From positions 53,503,416 through 53,567,415 of the forward strand of contig OX421966.1 of assembly GCA_949128115.1 (NCBI GenBank): 64,000 nucleotides of DNA, written 5' to 3'. Each line of letters starts with the position of its first letter. Position 1 is the stretch's first letter. A program made the translations under genes and the position numbers. This document shows, one piece after another, positions 54,455-63,030 of the stretch. Under the pieces are notes generated by a model. The model saw only the letters and a list, made by a program, of their open reading frames with translations, was not told the DNA's origin and searched no databases. Origin of the DNA: Anaspis maculata. Its lineage: Eukaryota; Arthropoda; Insecta; Coleoptera; Scraptiidae.

Positions 54455-55172
54455 GGTTGATGGAGAAAACTTTTTAGAAACACAATTTATACACACACGA
54501 TGCTTTCGGTAAGACTGATCGACTGGGAATGGAAGAGGGCATATTCGAGGGAGGCCCTTTATACTTTCTAGCTGTGCCCACTTCGAAATACCGTCAGGTA
54601 ACCTTCCATTGTCTCGCGAAACACAAAAGCCACTTTCGTTCCTTTGTCGCTTTGTACGAGAAGGCTCGGGCCATGAAGGCATTCGGATTATGGTCAGTTT
54701 CGATTGTGGATTGTTCTGGAAAAATCCATTTCGGGTACCTACCCATCACCTGTCTATCCACGTGGGCTCACTATCGATTTTTTTTTTCGGATATATAGCC
54801 TTGTCGATCAAGACATTCCCAAAACGACTGGCAACCTGAGATTTCGGGAAGAGATTTCAGGATCAAAGGAGGACGTAGGTGGGAATTGAATGAGAAGCAA
54901 ATTTATCAGTAGCGATTTATTCAAGTCACCCATCCACCCACGTGGGCTCACCATCGATTTTTTTTCCTCCGTTTTTTTTTTTCGGGTATATAGCCTTGTC
55001 GATCAAAACATCCCCAGAACGACCGGCAACCCGAGATTTCGGTATGAGATTTCAGGATCAAAGGAGGGCGTAGGTGGGAATTGAATGAAAAGCAAATTTA
55101 TCAGTAGCGATTTATTCAAGTGAAAAAAATATATATACATATGTGACCAGTTATTGATCAGAAGCAGGTCGT

Positions 55173-56138
55173 CTAGACGGCGACTGGTCGTTTTGGCAGA
55201 ATTTCACGCAATTCTTCCTCAGACAGCTTTTTAAATTGATTATCGGCCGATTTCAGGCACAAGGACAACCAGAATTTGCTATTTCTGTCAATCTTCTCAT
55301 CCGTGACCGATATGTCTCGGATATGATCGATCAGACTGCTAGTTTCCTGCGGATGATTCGTCGACATAATATGTCCGTTTTGGAGCAGCTGCATGGCAGC
55401 CGTCTCGACGTCTCCGGCAGATCTGGTTTCTAGCAATTCTCGCAGGCATCTCATCAGAGCCGTGGTCAGATAATCGTAGTGCTCGCCGTCCACCGTTCTG
55501 GCCTTGAACAGGAAATCACCCATCATGGCCACCGAGACGGCAAAGTACTCGGGTTTCATGGTTCTGACTGACTCACGGGCTGAAAAAAAAAATTGGATTA
55601 GAACAATATAAAACGGTTATATGAAGAGAAAGATTATGTTGGGATTCGTTCAGGTGGGCACTACTTACTTATGAAGAGCCTTTCGAGATACGCCAGGAAT
55701 AAGTCTTTCAGATTTTGCGAGTTCACCTCGACCTTGTAGAACGCGCGTGAGCTTGTCCACATGACGAATTTGGTCGCAAGTTCAGCGTCGTACAGACACC
55801 TGACGTAGAGGCACTTTATCGTCTCGCTGGGAAAAAAAATCGGCGTTATTCTCTCACTAACATCAGTTGAATTTGAAGATCACTCACCTGACTTCTTCCT
55901 GTGTTGTTACGCTCTTGGACCAGAACTCAAGTAGAAACTTGGTTTTTTGGGTGAACTTGATACCGTCATCCGCCTGATCCAATAAGGAGAGTCTCCTAGC
56001 CAGCTCGTCCACCATTTTGCACTCTGGTGTAATTGGTTCCTTGTTGGGCGTTGAAGACGAAGAGGCCCGCTCGTTAACCGGCGTTACCTCTCCAGGTCTC
56101 CCAGCGCCACGTCCACAACTCACTTTTGCTTGATTCAT
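55173..56138 (-). CDS. G33: MIF4G-like array protein, type II (I155M, G262E)
   Basis: Exons are 56138-55888, 55826-55669 and 55579-55173. It is the partner of G31 in the dimeric duplication, with the same two substitutions and the same intron 1 change beside the acceptor. Confidence 0.85.
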
Positions 56139-56858
56139 GGTTGATGGAGAAAACTTTTTAGAAACACAATTTATACACACACGATGCTTTCGGTAAGACT
56201 GATCGACTGGGAATGGAAGAGGGCATATTCGAGGGAGGCCCTTTATACTTTCTAGCTGTGCCCACTTCGAAATACCGTCAGGTAACCTTCCATTGTCTCG
56301 CGAAACACAAAAGCCACTTTCGTTCCTTTGTCGCTTTGTACGAGAAGGCTCGGGCCATGAAGGCATTCGGATTATGGTCAGTTTCGATTGTGGATTGTTC
56401 TGGAAAAATCCATTTCGGGTACCTACCCATCACCTGTCTATCCACGTGGGCTCACTATCGATTTTTTTTTTCGGATATATAGCCTTGTCGATCAAGACAT
56501 TCCCAAAACGACTGGCAACCTGAGATTTCGGGAAGAGATTTCAGGATCAAAGGAGGACGTAGGTGGGAATTGAATGAGAAGCAAATTCATCAGTAGCGAT
56601 TTATTCAAGTCACCCATCCACCCACGTGGGCTCACCATCGATTTTTTTTCCTCCGTTTTTTTTTTTTTCGGGTATATAGCCTTGTCGATCAAAACATCCC
56701 CAGAACGACCGGCAACCCGAGATTTCGGTATGAGATTTCAGGATCAAAGGAGGGCGTAGGTGGGAATTGAATGAAAAGCAAATTTATCAGTAGCGATTTA
56801 TTCAAGTGAAAAAAATAAATATACATATGTGACCAGTTATTGATCAGAAGCAGGTCGT

Positions 56859-57824
56859 CTAGACGGCGACTGGTCGTTTTGGCAGAATTCCACGCAATTC
56901 TTCCTCAGACAGCTTTTTAAATTGATTATCGGCCGATTTCAGGCACAAGGACAACCAGAATTTGCTATTTCTGTCAATCTTCTCATCCGTGACCGATATG
57001 TCTCGGATATGATCGATCAGACTGCTAGTTTCCTGCGGATGATTCGTCGACATAATATGTCCGTTTTGGAGCAGCTGCATGGCAGCCGTCTCGACGTCTC
57101 CGGCAGATCTGGTTTCTAGCAATTCTCGCAAGCATCTCATCAGAGCCGTGGTCAGATAATCGTAGTGCTCGCCGTCCACCGTTCTGGCCTTGAACAGGAA
57201 ATCACCCATTATGGCCACCGAGACGGCAAAGTACTCGGGTTTCATGGTTCTGACTGACTCACGGGCTGAAAAAAAAAATTGGATTAGAACAATATAAAAC
57301 GGTTATATGAAGAGAAAGATTATGTTGGGATTCGTTCAGGTGGGCACTACTTACTTATGAAGAGCCTTTCGAGATACGCCAGGAATAAGTCTTTCAGATT
57401 TTGCGAGTTCACCTCGACCTTGTAGAACGCGCGTGAGCTTGTCCACATGACGAATTTGGTCGCAAGTTCAGCGTCGTACAGACACCTGACGTAGAGGCAC
57501 TTTATCGTCTCGCTGGAAAAAAAAATCGGCGTTATTCTCTCACTAACATCAGTTGAATTTGAAGATCACTCACCTGACTTCTTCCTGTGTTGTTACGCTC
57601 TTGGACCAGAACTCAAGTAGAAACTTGGTTTTTTGGGTGAACTTGATACCGTCATCCGCCTGATCCAATAAGGAGAGTCTCCTAGCCAGCTCGTCCACCA
57701 TTTTGCACTCTTGTGTAATTGGTTCCTTGTTGGGCGTTGAAGACGAAGAGGCCCGCTCGTTAACCGGCGTTACCTGTCCAGGTCTCCCAGCGCCACGTCC
57801 ACAACTCACTTTTGCTTGATTCAT
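56859..57824 (-). CDS. G34: MIF4G-like array protein, type II (E17Q, P38Q); last complete copy
   Basis: Exons are 57824-57574, 57512-57355 and 57265-56859. It carries E17Q and P38Q like G14 and G23, retains Ile155, and has Leu182 TTG. It is the last complete gene before the array edge. Confidence 0.85.
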
Positions 57825-58545
57825 GGTTGATGGAGAAAACTTTTTAGAAACACAATTTATACACACACGATGCTTTCGGTAAGACTGATCGACTGGGAAT
57901 GGAAGAGGGCATATTCGAGGGAGGCCCTTTATACTTTCTAGCTGTGCCCACTTCGAAATACCGTCAGGTAACCTTCCATTGTCTCGCGAAACACAAAAGC
58001 CACTTTCGTTCCTTTGTCGCTTTGTACGAGAAGGCTCGGGCCATAAAGGCATTCGGATTATGGTCAGTTTCGATTGTGGATTGTTCTGGAAAAATCCATT
58101 TCGGGTGCCTACCCATCACCTGTCTATCCACGTGGGCTCACTATCGATTTTTTTTTTTCGGATATATAGCCTTGTCGATCAAGACATTCCCAAAACGACT
58201 GGCAACCTGAGATTTCGGGAAGAGATTTCAGGATCAAAGGAGGACGTAGGTGGGAATCGAATGAGAAGCAAATTCATCAGTAGCGATTTATTCAAGTCAC
58301 CCATCTACCCACGTCGGCTCACCATCGATTTTTTTTCCTTCGTTTTTTTTTTCGGGTATATAGCCTTGTCGATCAAAACATCCCCAGAACGACCGGCAAC
58401 CCGAGATTTCGGGATGAGATTTCAGGATCAAAGGAGGGCGTAGGTGGGTGGGAATTGAATGAAAAGCAAATTTATCAGTAGCGATTTATTCAAGTGAAAA
58501 AAAAAATATACATATGTGACCAGTTATTGATCAGAAGCAGGTCGT

Positions 58546-59199
58546 CTAGATGGCGACTGGTCGTTTTGGCAGAATTCCACGCAATTCTTCCTCAGACAGC
58601 TTTTTAAATTGATTGTCGGCCGATTTCAGGCACAAGGACAACCAGAATTTGCTATTTCTGTCAATCTTCTCATCCGTGACCGATATGTCTCGGATATGAT
58701 CGATCAGACTGCTAGTTTCCTGCGGATGATTCGTCGACATAATATGTCCGTTTTGGAGCAGCTGCATGGCAGCCGTCTCGACGTCTCCGGCAGATCTGGT
58801 TTCTAGCAATTCTCGCAGGCATCTCATCAGAGCCGTTGTCAGATAATCGTAGTGCTCGCCGTCCACCGTTCTGGTCTTGAACAAGAAATCACCCATTATG
58901 GCCACCGAGACGGCAAAGTACTCGGGTTTCATGTTTCTGACTGACTCACGGGCTGAAAAAAAAAATTGGATTAGAACAATTTAAAACGGTTATATGAAGA
59001 GAAAGATTATATTGGGATTCGTTCAGGTGGGCACTACTTACTTATGAAGAGCCTTTCGAGATACGCCAGGAATAAGTCTTTCAGATTTTGCGAGTTCACC
59101 TCGACCTTGTAGAACGCGCGTGAGCTTGTCCACATGACGAATTTGGTCGCAAGTTCAGCGTCGTACAGACACCTGACGTAGAGGCACTTTATCGTCTCG
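58546..59199 (-). pseudogene. G35: terminal copy lacking exon 1, diverged exons 2-3
   Basis: Exon 2 is 59199-59042 and exon 3 is 58952-58546. Both are open and in phase, but exon 1 and its promoter are absent because array sequence ends at 59201. The acceptor AG (59201-59200) remains, but the pyrimidine tract upstream of it is replaced by purine-rich sequence (on the minus strand). Exon 3 has T143N, A163T and V271I plus several silent changes, more than any internal copy. Without a promoter and start it is probably not expressed as a normal protein, unless a new first exon lies farther right. Confidence 0.75.
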
Positions 59200-59201
59200 C
59201 T

Positions 59202-59566
59202 TTATGTTTTCTTTTTTTTTCCAGGCAACCCTAACTACTCATCAACAATTCAAACGTCAAGCAAATATTGTCAAGCCTTGAGGCATCTGAATACTGGTCT
59301 AAATATGATTTTTTTCATTTATATAAGCTACAGGGTGTCATTTACGCATTTAAAATAGCAATAATTAGCCCCCTCCCCCACAATCAATGACGCACAAGAG
59401 TGTGCTACCGAGTATTTTGATAAGTTATTCCTCAGGTCTCACAAGGCCCGTATACCAAATTTCAGCTTTGTGGGAATTTGTTGCGGGTTAAAACCTAATA
59501 TGCCTGGGCTACTACCTGTTAAATCTCTTTTTTTTTGTACCTACAGGACTCAGGTTGAATGTGTAG
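59202..59566. other. Array edge and flank, no gene recognised
   Basis: Unit sequence ends after the exon 2 acceptor AG of G35. A pyrimidine tract ending CCAG follows at 59207-59224, then AT-rich DNA with an ACAGGGTGTC motif (59330-59339) and a C-run. The style is that of dispersed transposon remnants, but no family can be assigned. Confidence 0.5.
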
Positions 59567-59713
59567 CCGAACGTACGTACGATTGCGGCCAAAATAAAGT
59601 GGACGACAATGTCAACGAGTTGGCTTGCTGTCACGCGACGTTCAGGCCAGAATCCTGAGAAATCTGTCAACTGTCGTCCACTTTAAAAAGTCCGCAACAG
59701 TACGTATGTTCGG
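59567..59713. repeat. Imperfect inverted repeat, 42-bp arms
   Basis: Left arm 59567-59608 and right arm 59672-59713 are reverse complements with about eight mismatches and no gap; the loop is 63 bp. The inner ends are exact for TAAAGTGGACGACA (last 13-14 bases). It could be a hairpin or a small MITE-like element. No clear target duplication was seen. Confidence 0.65.
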
Positions 59714-60276
59714 TTCCTAGAAGAAATAGTCACAGAAAAGTTCGAACTAGAAAAGCTTGAACAGCAGGTAGTAAGTAGTTCACTACACGCAAGCTGGTGC
59801 TTGGCAAAACAATGAATTTATCAAAACAAAAAGAATCTATCTTGAGTCGGAATAAAACAGAAGGTGAAGCCTGATACTGAATGCAAAATTAGAATTAATA
59901 CACCTAAATACAACCGATAAGTACTTATGTACAACAAAAGTGAAGTCAAAACCAGCTACGTTAATTATGTAGATATTTACAGAAGAAAATCGGGTAGGTA
60001 GGTACTTATTCACCTATTTACATTATGTACACACGTAGAAGAAAATGGGGTATCTTGCGCTGCTTTCTTCATTGTTTGCCGGAGGAATATCATGGAAAAT
60101 TCTGACCTTTTGGATGCCGTAACCATCCGTCCTTGCCGAGCCAGGGAAAACGGCCAATTCTGCGACAGGCGCCTACCAGTACGGGCCAAAGTCAATTTCC
60201 AGTCTCCAGGTTGCACATTAATAACGCTACCGCAAGGAGATGCTGCCGTTGTTACGGATGCGGATTAACGAAGAAG
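59714..60276. other. Flank without recognised gene; short GC-richer open stretch
   Basis: AT-rich sequence with a near-direct repeat of AGAAGAAAATCGGGTA (around 59982 and 60040). A minus-strand open stretch of 68 codons lies at 60010-60216, more GC-rich than its surroundings. I recognise no family, and it could be an old repeat fragment. Tracts such as GGTAGGTAGGTACTTA occur, as in some insect intergenic DNA. Confidence 0.3.
60264..60272. repeat. Candidate target-site duplication, left copy
   Basis: ATTAACGAA is found again at 61556-61564. The left copy is 4 bp outside the inverted-repeat arm and the right copy is 18 bp outside, so one element end may be eroded or the match may be accidental. 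Confidence 0.35.
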
Positions 60277-61537
60277 TAGTATATTGGAAATAGAATATCT
60301 GCTGGAATTAATTCAAACAAAAACGATTTTTTTACCATGGCTAGCTTTCAGTTTCCTCTTCAACATATCAAAAGTCCTCAACTCTGGGACTGCTACAAAT
60401 AAGGGTGAAGGGTGAATAAGGGACAGGGTGAAAGTTTATTGTTTTTCTTTATTTCCTTTCTTTCTTGAAAAACTGATGACTGAAAAAAACGGTTCTAGGC
60501 TAGTTTGATAGGCCACAGTCTTCCAATAAACATATAAAAAATATACCACCCAGCAACTGTTGTGTATCAAGTTACAGGGTGAAAACTATTTTTCATCTTG
60601 ATTTTTTTTTGTTGGTGGAACTGATCTAAACTGGAGCCGGTTCCAGTTCTTTTGAAAGCTTATAATGTCCTACTGAACATATGGAAAGAATACATCTCTG
60701 CAACTGCTGCTTTTCTATTTACAGGGTGAAAAGTCATTTTCACGTTTCAATTTTTTTCTTGGTGAAATTGGCTTGCACAACAATTGCGACTGATTCTTCT
60801 GTAAACTTGAAGTTTCTAGTCAAACATATCAGAATAATACATTTCTGCTACAGCCACGTTTTTTTTTTCAAATTTAAATGTTTGGGTATATTCGGGTATA
60901 TTGCATCAAAAAATCAAAAAATCTTGAAACGCATCCAAACATTTAAATTTGTAGATAAAAACGTAGCTGTAGCAGAAATGTATTATTTTGATATGTTTGA
61001 CTAGAAACCTCAAATTTACAGAAGAACCAGTCGCAATTTATGTGTGAGCCGATTTCATCAAGAAAAAAATTGAAACGTGAAAATGACTTTTTACCCCGTA
61101 AATTCAAAAGCAGCAGATGCAAAGATATGTCTACTTCATATGCTCAGTATTACATGATAAGCTTGCAAAAGAACTGGAACCGGCTTCAATGTAGATCAGT
61201 TCCACCAAGAAAAAAAATTGAAGATGAAAAATAGTTTTCACCCTGTTACTTGATACGCAGCAGTTGTTGGGTGGTATATTTTTTATATGTTTATTGGAAG
61301 ACTATGGCTTATCAAACTAGCCTAAAACCGTTTTTTTCGGTCATCAGTTTTTCCAGAAAAAATAGAGTAAAGAAAAATAATAAAATTTCACCCAGTATAC
61401 TGATTTGTAGCCGTCCCAGAGTTAAGGACTTTTGATATGTTGAAGAAGGGACTGTAAGCTTGCCATGGTGAAAAAATCGTTTTTGTTTGAATTAATTCCA
61501 GCAAAGCACCTATTTTTTTTCTATTTCCAATATACTA
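60277..61537. mobile_element. Foldback-like element with arms of about 600 bp
   Basis: The left arm (60277-60886) is the reverse complement of the right arm (60935-61537) with scattered mismatches and small gaps, around a 48-bp loop. The outer ends read TAGTATATTGGAAATAG and its complement. Within the left arm the motif ACAGGGTGAAA recurs at 60423, 60574 and 60721, so arms contain subrepeats of about 150 bp. Long terminal inverted repeats built of internal subrepeats are typical of Foldback elements. ATTAACGAA flanks both sides (60264-60272 and 61556-61564), a candidate 9-bp target duplication as in Foldback and Mutator-like elements. No transposase is present, so it would be non-autonomous. 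Confidence 0.7.
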
Positions 61538-61555
61538 AAGCAGACGAGACATCAC

Positions 61556-61564
61556 ATTAACGAA
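61556..61564. repeat. Candidate target-site duplication, right copy
   Basis: Direct repeat of the 9 bases at 60264-60272, located just outside the right arm of the foldback-like element. Confidence 0.35.
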
Positions 61565-62477
61565 CTGGTCACGAGAACTAGACCAAAAGAATTCACTTAC
61601 AGGAATGGAACAGAAAGAGAGAAAGAACCCTGAAAGAAAAAAACATTAGATGATCGACACTGACCTAATCACTTCACTTACCCAAAGGGGTTTCTGAATT
61701 TCTTAAATCACAATTTTCCAAAACGAAGTGTTTGCAAAAAAAAAGCCGTAAATAGAATTGAAAATTATAAGGAATCGAGAGCAATTTATCGGCACAACGT
61801 CCAGCTCGTACGATATTCAGGCTTTTTTTTCCGCGAGATTTTTTGGTCATGCGATAAGAAGACAAAGTAGACGGATTATTCCTTAGGTTTTATGAAGGCA
61901 ATTCAGGACCGTACCAAACTAAGAAAATTAGAAATAAGATCCTTAACGAAAAGTGGGAACGTTACAATACATATAAACATGTTTTTTCAGGGTTTTGTTT
62001 TCTATCATAATATGAAAACCGCTGGAAATTTTCGGAAATTTTTTGCACTTGTCCATAGAAACTTTTTGAGGCCTTTTCAGCAGTGACATCACTCAATATT
62101 GTGCAGTGTAAATAAATTGGCAAAAATTTTGAGGTGTCTCCATGCAGGAAGCCACCCGCATTTGGCGGGCCGAAAATAATCTGGAGGAAAATAATCCAAA
62201 GCTCTGAAATCGAGGTATAAGTATGTGAATATTCAGAGTCAAGGCATCATTAAAAGATGTCGCTGCTCATTTAATTCATTCGTGTAAATCCCGCGAAGCT
62301 CTACAACATGATTTACGTGCTCCACCTTAGCATCCAACAACCGTCCCTGCTTGACGTCCGATGAAATGGTGTAGTGAATTGGCGCGAATGGAGTAATGCA
62401 ACCGCATGTCCCATATCAAACACAAGCCAGTCTGCCGGCGTACTCCTGCTGTATCGACGCCCCGCTGATCGCTCATC
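61565..62477. other. AT-rich flank, no gene recognised
   Basis: Mostly AT-rich with several A or T runs. Short open stretches on both strands have no recognisable domain, and their composition follows the local base bias. From about 62310 the sequence becomes GC-richer. Confidence 0.4.
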
Positions 62478-62527
62478 CGCCGCATCGACACCGCCGCATC
62501 GACACCGCCGCATCGACACCGCCGCAT
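62478..62527. repeat. Minisatellite, 14-bp unit, 3.6 copies
   Basis: The unit CGCCGCATCGACAC is repeated three times exactly (62478-62519) followed by the first eight bases of a fourth. A 14-bp period is not a multiple of three, so different frames are used in successive copies and it is unlikely to be coding. Confidence 0.9.
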
Positions 62528-62699
62528 TCCAGCGCGCTACTCAAGTTACCTACTATGAAATTTACGACTATACGCCGTTCGCGATCGTTTTGGATGCGAT
62601 AAAATGTTCCGAATTACTTGGAATAGAGGAGTATCGGATGGAGGCTGACCGTGGTACCTGGACCAATCCTCCTGGGCTGCCGTCCGCTCCCGACTTGTC

Positions 62700-63030
62700 A
62701 CGTCCGTTGCCGAGTGCTTCTGTGGGTCTGAGCGAAGAGTTTCAATTCCCTTCGAGGAAGCTGAGTTGGAGCCCGTTGATGTTGCGTCGCGGTCCTCCTG
62801 GAGGCCGTAGAGTCGAAGCCCCGATAATGAGTCCCAGCCCACTTGGATTATGACGAGTCGAAGCCCCGGCTGATGCCTTTTGAAGGGCTTTTGGGGAAAG
62901 TCGAGTTGGAACCCTTCGGAGACGCGTTTTGGTCCCCTTGGGAGAGAGTTGAGCCGAGAACCCTCCAGGTTGAGTTTCAACCCGCTTAGAGGCCAACGAG
63001 TTGCTACTCCTTGAGTTGCAATCCCCTCTA
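62700..63030. repeat. Degenerate GAGTTGGARCCC-type repeat region
   Basis: Variants of GAGTTGGARCCC, GAGTCGAAGCCCC and GAGTTTCAACCC recur at irregular intervals (for example near 62763, 62812, 62859, 62904 and 62969). This degenerate repetition keeps long frames open on the minus strand (62546-63178, 210 codons; 62742-63146, 134 codons). The predicted peptides are low-complexity and match no family I know, so I call this a repeat, not a gene. Confidence 0.4.

Larger units (their letters stand above)
50117..56858 (-). repeat. Dimeric higher-order repeat (two copies of about 3.37 kb)
   Basis: 50117-53488 and 53489-56858 share markers that alternate with a period of two units: Ile36 ATC and an intron 2 A-to-G change in G30 and G32; G262E and the intron 1 acceptor-side change in G31 and G33. 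Leu182 TTG and a spacer AAATAAATAT variant follow in G32 and G34. This is best explained by duplication of a two-unit block. Confidence 0.7.
1..59201 (-). repeat. Tandem gene array, unit about 1,685 bp, 35.1 units
   Basis: The same unit of 1,684-1,688 bp repeats head to tail from the left window edge to 59201, where it stops abruptly. Units differ by scattered single-base changes and by lengths of homopolymer runs (oligo-T in the spacer, oligo-A/T in the introns). Each unit has one three-exon minus-strand gene of 966 bp from start to stop codon and a spacer of about 720 bp. The left end is cut by the window, so the true copy number is at least 35 and may be larger. No reverse transcriptase, transposase or terminal repeat is visible inside the unit, so this looks like amplification of a cellular gene rather than an array of transposons. 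Confidence 0.97.

Noticed and set aside
1..59201. CRISPR array, rDNA or transposon array
   Set aside because: The unit is 1.7 kb, not a short repeat-spacer pattern; there is no rRNA-like sequence; and no transposase, reverse transcriptase or terminal repeats are present in the unit.
60010..60216. 68-codon minus-strand frame as a gene
   Set aside because: It is GC-richer than its surroundings and has a protein-like composition, but there is no recognisable domain, promoter or splice context. It is noted as a possible repeat fragment only.
60681..61004. 107-codon open frame in the foldback element
   Set aside because: It crosses the centre of the inverted repeat, so its two halves come from reverse-complementary DNA. 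It is Phe/Lys-rich from A and T runs and matches nothing.
62313..62602. Several overlapping open frames around the 14-bp minisatellite
   Set aside because: The 14-bp period keeps frames open by repeating one stop-free unit. The Arg/His/Ser-rich peptides are products of the repeat.
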